From D2472 sp964444385 (GTDB taxonomy: Bacteria; Pseudomonadota; Gammaproteobacteria; Magnimaribacterales; D2472): 11,974 bases of DNA. Positions 7,032-11,974 of the stretch are shown in pieces. A program made the position numbers and the translations under genes. The stretch is from NCBI GenBank assembly GCA_964444385.1, contig CAYUHD010000044.1, forward strand, positions 1 to 11,974. The letters are read 5' to 3'. The notes under the pieces are model-generated. The model did no database searches and had not been told where the DNA came from. It saw only the letters and a list, made by a program, of their open reading frames with translations. Position 1 is the first letter of the stretch; every line of letters begins with the position of its first letter.

Positions 7032-10000
7032 TTATTCACCTGCAGCGATAGGATATTTATTTACTATATTAATATTATTTCCATTGAATTCATTAAAATA
7101 TTTATCTTCTAATATCTTTGTTTTTTCTATATTTAATTCTTTGATAACATCGTAACCTTTAATTTGCTGAGGCAGAGATGCAATTTTAATTGCTACATCA
7201 TAATTATCATTGTTAATATTATTAAGGATTTTTGTAATCATCTGCTCATATTCAACAATTAACTGTCTTTCTATTTTCCTATGTTTAGATAATCCAAATA
7301 TATCAAATGATGTTCCTCTTAGAAATTTAAAGTATTTTAAGACGTTGAAAATATAATATGTGAAGGATGGTAGTTTTCTTTTTGGATACTTACCAGTAGT
7401 TTTATTTCTACCTCCAAAAACTGGTGGAGCCAAAGAATATTCAATCGTATAATCACCTTCTAATTTATCATCTAAGTATTCCTTGATCTCTTTACCAGTA
7501 TGCAATCTTGCTACTTCATATTCATCTTTATAAGACATTAATTTAAAATAATTTTTTGCTACCGCAATAGAAAATTCATTTCTATCATTCGAGATTAAAT
7601 TATCTACATTTATTATCTTATTAAGAAACGAATTATATTTATTTGCATATTTAAGATCTTGGTAACTTGTTAAAAATTTAGATCTATCTTTTATTATTGA
7701 TTTTAATGATAGCTCTTCTAAATCTTCATTAATGTCAGTATCAGAGTAAGCAACTTGTTCAACTTTCTTAATATCAATTGCAGCTAATCTACCCCAATAA
7801 ATACTTTCTTTGTTCATCTCAATGGAAACTCCATTAAGCTCAATAGCCCTTTCAATCGCTTTTAAAGAAATAGGAAATAAACCTTTTTGTATTGCGTAAC
7901 CAACTAAAAATAAATTTGCTCCAATAGCGTTACCCATAAGGGAAGTAGAAAATCTACTTGCGTTTATAAAATGCATTAATTCTTCAGATCCTACATCTTT
8001 TAGTCCTTTGATCATCCTTGCTGAAGATAGATCTAGATCAGGATCACTAGCAAAAGTACTAGTTGGCGCAACATGATTATTTATAATCATATTAGTCCTT
8101 CCTGGGCTAATCTTTGACATTGCTTCTATTCCGGTTGTTACAACAATATCGCATCCAATGATTAAGTCTGCTGATCCAGATGCTATTCTCGTCGCATGTA
8201 ATTCATTTTGAGAATTAGCAACTCTTAGGTGGCTTGTAACCGGACCATTCCTTTGAGCTAATCCAGCAACATCTAACGTTGATGATCCTTTACCTTCAAG
8301 ATGAGCTGCTGTACCAAGTATCGCGCCTAAAGTAATAACGCCAGATCCACCAATTCCTGTTATTAGGATATTGAAGGGTTTATCCATATCTGGAGATAAT
8401 GGTGTAGGTAAATTGATTCTAGAATAATCATAAGATTTATCTGAAGATTTAGATTTTTTCTTTAATTTACCACCGGTAATTGTAAGGAAGCTTGGGCAAT
8501 ATCCTTTAGTGCATGAAAAATCTTTATTACAAGCAGATTGATTAATTTGTCTTTTTCTTCCAAATTTAGTTTCAAGAGGCTCAATAGCAATACAATTAGA
8601 TTCAACCCCACAATCACCACATCCCTCACAAACTAATGGATTTATAAATATTTTTTTCTTTGGCTCTTCGGCTAAACCACGTTTTCTTCTTCTTCTTAAT
8701 TCAGTTGCGCAATATTGATCATAAAGAATAACTGTAACGCCTTTGATTTCTCTAAGATTCTTTTGAACCTCATCAAGCTTATCTCTTTGAAATACTTCAA
8801 CACCTGGAGCGAAAGATGTATTTTTAGGATATTTGTCTGGATAATCCGTAACAACAACAACTTTCTTTGCTCCTTCTGAATGAACTTGCCAAGTTAGGTC
8901 ATCAATTCTTACTTTACCAGTAATTTCTTGACCGCCTGTCATTGCAATAGCGTCATTAACTAAAATCTTATATGTTACATTTGCGCCTGAGGCGACAGCT
9001 GATCTTAAAGCAAGTATTCCAGAGTGATAATAAGTTCCATCACCTAAATTTTGAAAAATGTGATCTGTTTCTGTAAAAGGAGCAATTCCGGTCCACATAA
9101 CACCCTCACCTCCCATTTGACCAAGATTGTATGTATGTCTCTCCGGCATAAAAGTAGCCATTCCATGACAACCAATTCCGCCAAATGCAAAACTGTCTTC
9201 AGGGACTTTAGTAGAAGTATTATGGGGACAGCCAGCGCAAAAACTTGGCAATCTAAATAAATTTGATCCAGGGGACTGATTAATAGACTCTAGAAAATCT
9301 TCTATTTTCTTAACTTTTTCTGATAAGTCTACTTTTAAGGATAGATTTATAATTCTTTTAGCAATAATTAAAGCAACTAAACTAGGCGATAACTCACCTT
9401 CACTAGGAACCAGGTAATCGCCATTTTCATCATTTTTACCAACAATATTTGGTCTATTTTTCTTGTTATAAAGATATTTTGTTAATTGATCTTCAACAAT
9501 CGCTCTTTTTTCTTCAATGACTAAAACTTCTTTATGGCCTTCTACAAAATCTAATATTTTTTGATCTTCTAGCGGCCAAACCATACCAACTTTATATAAA
9601 GATACTCCTATCTTCTTGCATTCTTTATCGTCAAGACCTAATTCATCTAGTGCCTGTCGTACATCTAAATATGCTTTTCCGCTAGTTATAATTGCTAGCT
9701 TCTTTTTATCTTTAAAAATAACTTTATCTATAGAATTAGCCCTTGCAAATGCTTGTGCAGCAGGCAATCTAACTTTATATAATCTGGGTTCAGATGCAGC
9801 AGGTGCAAAACCCCATTGAATATGGATATTTTCATCACCTATTGAGCCATCTTTTGGAATGATAGGCTTAAATCTATCTAAACTAATATCTACTGAAGCT
9901 GCACTTTCTACAGTATCAGTAACACATTTAAAACCAACCCAACATCCAGAATATCTAGACATTGCAAATCCAAGAATTCCAAAATCTAAATAATCTTGAA

Positions 10001-10757
10001 CAGTTGATGGGTTAAGAATAGGCATTCCAAAATGAATAAATGCATGATCGCTTTGATGAGCAGTTGTTGAGGATTTTGCACCATGATCATCGCCGGCTAA
10101 TGCTAATACACCACCATATTTAGATGTACCAGCATAATTACCATGTTTTAATGCATCTCCTGATCTATCTACTCCAGGTCCTTTGCCATACCAAATCCCA
10201 AAAACGCCATGATATTTAGGTTTTTCTACTAATGTTGTTTGTTGTGATCCATGAAGAGCTGTAGCAGCCAAATCTTCATTAATTCCAGGTTGGAAAACTA
10301 TATGATTATTTTTCAAGAAATCAGATGCTTGGTTTAAAGCATGATCATAACTACCTAATGGCGAACCGGTATAACCTGAAATATAACCTGCAGAATTAAT
10401 ACCATTATTTGTATCTATTTTTCTTTGTATTATTGGCAACCTTACTAAAGCTTGTGTGCCAGTTAGAAAAACTCTACCTTTATCCAATGAATATTTATCA
10501 TCTAAGCTATATGTAATATTTAATGGATGATCAGTTAATTTAGTTTTTTTTGATAAAAGAGATTTTGAAATTTCGTTAGTTTTTACATCATTCCACTTTA
10601 AAACAAGTGAAATTGCTTGATCTTTATCTACTGTATTTAAAGACTTGCGATAATATTTACCATCAATTCTTAAACATCCATAGTATTTAGGACTATCTTT
10701 TCTAAGATATATAGATATGCCTTTTGATATATTCCAACTTTTTGATGCCCCCTTCAT
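7032..10757 (-). CDS. Fused indolepyruvate ferredoxin oxidoreductase (IorA-IorB-DUF6537) with recombinase-like N-terminal extension
   Basis: This 1241-residue enzyme is expected to decarboxylate an aryl- or branched-chain 2-oxoacid oxidatively to its acyl-CoA, passing electrons to ferredoxin. Residues below count from ATG 10757. About 84-300 is the pyruvate-type N-terminal domain (GRVFLTGTQALVRLP; GYTGSPLG; NEDLAATA). About 500-650 is the TPP domain, with CAGCPHN, GIGCHGM and LGDG...N. About 705-757 is Fe-S cluster-like, with Cys710, 713, 716, 722, 743, 749 and 754. About 795-990 is the IorB/gamma domain (GIGGSGVITLG). The C-terminal ~200 residues match DUF6537. Family members usually begin near SLDDKY, so about 80 extra residues precede the enzyme. 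Those at 5-65 resemble a tyrosine-recombinase N-terminus. I see no ATG, GTG or TTG between the extension and the enzyme core, so the fusion appears to be translated. A GTG at 10766 is a possible alternative start. No strong Shine-Dalgarno is visible. Confidence 0.92.
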   Translation of the reverse strand: MKGASKSWNISKGISIYLRKDSPKYYGCLRIDGKYYRKSLNTVDKDQAISLVLKWNDVKTNEISKSLLSKKTKLTDHPLNITYSLDDKYSLDKGRVFLTGTQALVRLPIIQRKIDTNNGINSAGYISGYTGSPLGSYDHALNQASDFLKNNHIVFQPGINEDLAATALHGSQQTTLVEKPKYHGVFGIWYGKGPGVDRSGDALKHGNYAGTSKYGGVLALAGDDHGAKSSTTAHQSDHAFIHFGMPILNPSTVQDYLDFGILGFAMSRYSGCWVGFKCVTDTVESAASVDISLDRFKPIIPKDGSIGDENIHIQWGFAPAASEPRLYKVRLPAAQAFARANSIDKVIFKDKKKLAIITSGKAYLDVRQALDELGLDDKECKKIGVSLYKVGMVWPLEDQKILDFVEGHKEVLVIEEKRAIVEDQLTKYLYNKKNRPNIVGKNDENGDYLVPSEGELSPSLVALIIAKRIINLSLKVDLSEKVKKIEDFLESINQSPGSNLFRLPSFCAGCPHNTSTKVPEDSFAFGGIGCHGMATFMPERHTYNLGQMGGEGVMWTGIAPFTETDHIFQNLGDGTYYHSGILALRSAVASGANVTYKILVNDAIAMTGGQEITGKVRIDDLTWQVHSEGAKKVVVVTDYPDKYPKNTSFAPGVEVFQRDKLDEVQKNLREIKGVTVILYDQYCATELRRRRKRGLAEEPKKKIFINPLVCEGCGDCGVESNCIAIEPLETKFGRKRQINQSACNKDFSCTKGYCPSFLTITGGKLKKKSKSSDKSYDYSRINLPTPLSPDMDKPFNILITGIGGSGVITLGAILGTAAHLEGKGSSTLDVAGLAQRNGPVTSHLRVANSQNELHATRIASGSADLIIGCDIVVTTGIEAMSKISPGRTNMIINNHVAPTSTFASDPDLDLSSARMIKGLKDVGSEELMHFINASRFSTSLMGNAIGANLFLVGYAIQKGLFPISLKAIERAIELNGVSIEMNKESIYWGRLAAIDIKKVEQVAYSDTDINEDLEELSLKSIIKDRSKFLTSYQDLKYANKYNSFLNKIINVDNLISNDRNEFSIAVAKNYFKLMSYKDEYEVARLHTGKEIKEYLDDKLEGDYTIEYSLAPPVFGGRNKTTGKYPKRKLPSFTYYIFNVLKYFKFLRGTSFDIFGLSKHRKIERQLIVEYEQMITKILNNINNDNYDVAIKIASLPQQIKGYDVIKELNIEKTKILEDKYFNEFNGNNINIVNKYPIAAGE
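7036..7041 (-). promoter_or_regulatory. Shine-Dalgarno of the thiolase gene
   Basis: AGGTGA on the minus strand, formed by the last codons of the oxidoreductase gene, lies 6 bases before the thiolase ATG. It indicates co-translation of the two genes and fixes the thiolase start. Confidence 0.65.
10551..10757 (-). other. Tyrosine-recombinase-like N-terminal DNA-binding segment fused to the oxidoreductase
   Basis: The first ~65 codons read GISIYLRKDSPKYYGCLRI, then DGKYYRKSLNTVDKDQAI and further. This has the pattern of the N-terminal arm-type (AP2-like) DNA-binding region of phage and island integrases: a short 'YxRk.S..yy..iriDGK..RkSl.T.dk..Ai..a.kw' beta-sheet followed by a helix. No catalytic recombinase domain follows; the frame runs straight into the oxidoreductase. 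Recognition is by sequence pattern only, so the assignment is moderate. Confidence 0.6.
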
Positions 10758-10760
10758 AGC

Positions 10761-10794
10761 ATACACAGTATATAGAATTTAAATTACTGTGTAT
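10761..10794. repeat. 10-bp perfect inverted repeat ATACACAGTA / TACTGTGTAT
   Basis: ATACACAGTA (10761-10770) and TACTGTGTAT (10785-10794) are exact reverse complements separated by 14 bases. The repeat lies immediately before the oxidoreductase ATG and includes its possible GTG start. There is no T-run after it, so it looks like a protein-binding site or a leader hairpin rather than a terminator. Confidence 0.7.
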
Positions 10795-10807
10795 ATATAT
10801 ATGAATT

Positions 10808-10819
10808 ACTTATATAAGT
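10808..10819. repeat. 12-bp perfect palindrome ACTTATATAAGT
   Basis: ACTTATATAAGT is its own reverse complement. It covers the candidate -10 element and touches the middle TGTGTAT motif. It may be a repressor half-site pair, but AT-rich palindromes of this size also arise by chance. Confidence 0.45.
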
Positions 10820-10839
10820 GTGTATTAATATAAAGTTAA
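10811..10839 (-). promoter_or_regulatory. Candidate sigma-70 promoter for the oxidoreductase operon
   Basis: On the minus strand TTAACT (10834-10839) and TATATA (10811-10816) are separated by 17 bases, giving 4/6 matches to each consensus element. Transcription would begin about 45 bases before the ATG. The roughly 100-bp gap is the longest in the window, so a promoter is expected here, but in such AT-rich DNA the match alone is weak. Confidence 0.35.
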
Positions 10840-10864
10840 AAATAAATGCTGTGTATAAGATATG

Positions 10865-11275
10865 CTAGCTAACTTGCATTAACTCAATAGTATTACCATC
10901 TGGATCTTGAATTAATGCTACCTCAACACCAGGGCGGATAGTTGTACCAGGATTAATAATATTAATCCCATTATCATTACATAGATTAATTATCTCATCC
11001 AAATTGCTTAAGTTAATAGTTATATATCTTATTCCATTTGACATGGAAAAATCTCCTACAGGGTTATCATTTAAAGGATCATTATCAAGAACAAGTATTT
11101 TAATATAACCAATACCATAAGAAAGTTTGTTAACTGTTCCCAGTCCAGGAAATGGAATTTGAGTTTCATTACTAAAGCCTAGAATATTTTCATAAAAATT
11201 AAGAACGGATTCTTTATTAACAGTAACAATTCCTATATCTATAGCTTCTGAGGTAAAATTAATTTTTCCCATCAT
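10865..11275 (-). CDS. Single-domain VOC (glyoxalase/bleomycin-resistance/dioxygenase fold) protein
   Basis: This 136-residue protein has one vicinal-oxygen-chelate domain (paired beta-alpha-beta-beta-beta units). VTVNKESVLNFYENILGF is the first helix and turn, and DPDGNTIELMQ is the closing strand, with the usual metal-ligand Glu. At the two places where family members normally carry metal-binding His, I read IDIGIV and IRYITINL, so the classical metal site looks incomplete. The ATG at 11275 (or the next, at 11272) is preferred over the in-frame TTG at 11287. Either start lies inside the end of the preceding dioxygenase gene, which implies translational coupling. Function is unknown: an isomerase, lyase or accessory ring-cleavage protein could all use this fold. 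It is followed by the 98-107 bp gap before the oxidoreductase gene. Confidence 0.8.
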   Translation of the reverse strand: MMGKINFTSEAIDIGIVTVNKESVLNFYENILGFSNETQIPFPGLGTVNKLSYGIGYIKILVLDNDPLNDNPVGDFSMSNGIRYITINLSNLDEIINLCNDNGINIINPGTTIRPGVEVALIQDPDGNTIELMQVS

Positions 11276-11974
11276 CCTTTTTTTCAATTTCAGCGCTTAC
11301 TTCAGCTATGGAGTCCATTATTCCATGATGACCCCAGATATCTCCTTCAACAAATTGCTTAGGTATCCATTTATCATCATCATGAATATTTAATGTATCA
11401 GCTCCAATTTCTATATCCCAACCATTAGGTCCCTTAATGTATACACTTGTTGTTAGATCATTAATATGTTTACCAAGAGTTGAGCTAATTGGAATATTTG
11501 CAGCATTAATTCTGTCTAATGCTTTGCCTACACTATCGATTGAATCAACTTGAAACATAATATGATGCATACCATTAGCTTCTCCAAATTTAGATAAAGC
11601 CATACTATGATGTCTAGGATTACATCTCATAAACCAGGCTCCATCACCACCCTCAAAACTTATATAGTCTGTAAGTTTAAATCCAAGAATTTTGGTATAA
11701 AAATCGTATGTTTGCTTTCTATTTGAAGCTAAAATCATCAAATGACCCAGTCCTAAATGACCAGCAACAAAAGTTTGATTTGGTACTGGCGATTGAAATT
11801 TATAATCCAAAGTAGGTTCATAATATATTTCAATAGGATTCCCTGAAGGGTCACTAAATTTAAGTAATCCTCCAACTCCTCTTGATTGAGCGTCTTGATT
11901 AGATCCATCCAATACATCAATTTTATTGTTAAGTAAATGTTTCTTTGCTTCTTCCAGTTTGGAAATGTTATCTA
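11259..11974 (-). CDS. Type I extradiol ring-cleavage dioxygenase (BphC-like), 5'-truncated
   Basis: The frame stays open to the window edge, so 237 residues are visible and roughly the first 50-60 are missing. No internal start is needed; a TTG at 11912 is not a real start, because the upstream 20 codons (DNISKLEEAKK...) continue the N-terminal VOC domain that ends in DPSGNPIEIYY. The C-terminal catalytic VOC domain carries the known active-site set of 2,3-dihydroxybiphenyl 1,2-dioxygenase, numbering from the first visible residue: His77 (GLGHL), His122 (RHHSMAL), His137 (MHHIMF), His169 (GKHIND), Tyr178 and Glu188 (DIEIG). The first, third and last of these are the iron ligands. The DIWGHHG tail is also typical. 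It should cleave a catecholic substrate next to its hydroxyls in the cytoplasm. The aromatic substrate is unknown, and related meta-cleavage genes are not in view. Confidence 0.87.
   Translation of the reverse strand, partial: DNISKLEEAKKHLLNNKIDVLDGSNQDAQSRGVGGLLKFSDPSGNPIEIYYEPTLDYKFQSPVPNQTFVAGHLGLGHLMILASNRKQTYDFYTKILGFKLTDYISFEGGDGAWFMRCNPRHHSMALSKFGEANGMHHIMFQVDSIDSVGKALDRINAANIPISSTLGKHINDLTTSVYIKGPNGWDIEIGADTLNIHDDDKWIPKQFVEGDIWGHHGIMDSIAEVSAEIEKKDDGKN

Larger units (their letters stand above)
10788..10856. repeat. Three direct TGTGTAT motifs with exact 31-bp spacing
   Basis: TGTGTAT occurs at 10788-10794, 10819-10825 and 10850-10856, each 31 bp from the next, or about three helical turns. 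The sites would therefore face the same side of the DNA. The first and third are preceded by C (CTGTGTAT). An inverted copy lies at 10761-10767. The sequence between copies is not repeated. This suggests cooperative protein-binding sites: an operator array, or arm-type sites of a lost integrase. Confidence 0.6.

Noticed and set aside
10761..10794. Inverted repeat considered as a terminator of the VOC gene
   Set aside because: It is about 70 bases past the stop codon, has a 14-base loop and no T-run on the minus strand, and overlaps the next gene's start region.
10792..10802. Short TA dinucleotide run as a functional microsatellite
   Set aside because: Only about five units in very AT-rich DNA, with no sign of function apart from the neighbouring motifs.
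10788..10856. Evenly spaced repeats considered as a CRISPR array
   Set aside because: The repeated unit is only 7-8 bp, far shorter than CRISPR repeats, and there are no cas genes nearby.
10865..11287. TTG start at 11287 for the small VOC protein
   Set aside because: Two ATG codons follow within five codons, preceded by an A-rich stretch ending in AGG, and the VOC domain begins after them.
11259..11912. Dioxygenase gene starting at TTG 11912
   Set aside because: The frame continues upstream to the window edge with dioxygenase-like sequence, and the N-terminal domain would be cut in the middle. It is a truncated gene rather than a short one.

Overview
This is a very AT-rich, gene-dense stretch in which every convincing gene lies on the minus strand. 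Genes are packed with gaps of 3-7 bases or with stop/start overlaps. Low G+C, tight packing and gene content (fused indolepyruvate ferredoxin oxidoreductase, SCP-x type thiolase, haloalkane-dehalogenase-like hydrolase, extradiol dioxygenase) suggest a streamlined marine proteobacterium, possibly a SAR86-like gammaproteobacterium. That placement is inference; no rRNA or tRNA is present to confirm it.

In the direction of transcription (high to low coordinates): (1) 11974-11259, a 5'-truncated two-domain extradiol ring-cleavage dioxygenase, overlapping (2) a single-domain VOC protein (11275-10865). (3) An AT-rich intergenic stretch of about 100 bp (10758-10864) with three TGTGTAT motifs exactly 31 bp apart, an inverted copy, a 12-bp palindrome and a possible promoter. 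(4) A giant fused indolepyruvate ferredoxin oxidoreductase whose first ~65 residues look like the N-terminal DNA-binding part of a tyrosine recombinase. (5) An SCP-x type thiolase. (6) A lipoprotein N-acyl-D-amino-acid deacylase-like amidohydrolase. (7) A fold-type-IV aminotransferase overlapping (8) a sulfotransferase-like protein. (9, 10) The small and large subunits of a sodium:solute symporter, followed by a strong hairpin at 627-657. (11) A membrane-anchored, 3'-truncated haloalkane-dehalogenase-like hydrolase (594-1).

Genes 4 to 10 look like one transcription unit. A reasonable but unproven reading is a scavenging pathway for N-acylated (perhaps D- or aromatic) amino acids: deacylation at the cell envelope, sodium-driven uptake, transamination to a 2-oxoacid, oxidative decarboxylation to an acyl-CoA by the ferredoxin oxidoreductase, and thiolytic or related CoA chemistry by the thiolase. 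The sulfotransferase-like protein is the unexplained member, and its 8-bp overlap with the aminotransferase suggests the two act together. The most unusual feature is the recombinase-like N-terminus of the oxidoreductase next to phased DNA repeats. It looks like a relic of an integration event that now supplies the start of a metabolic gene.
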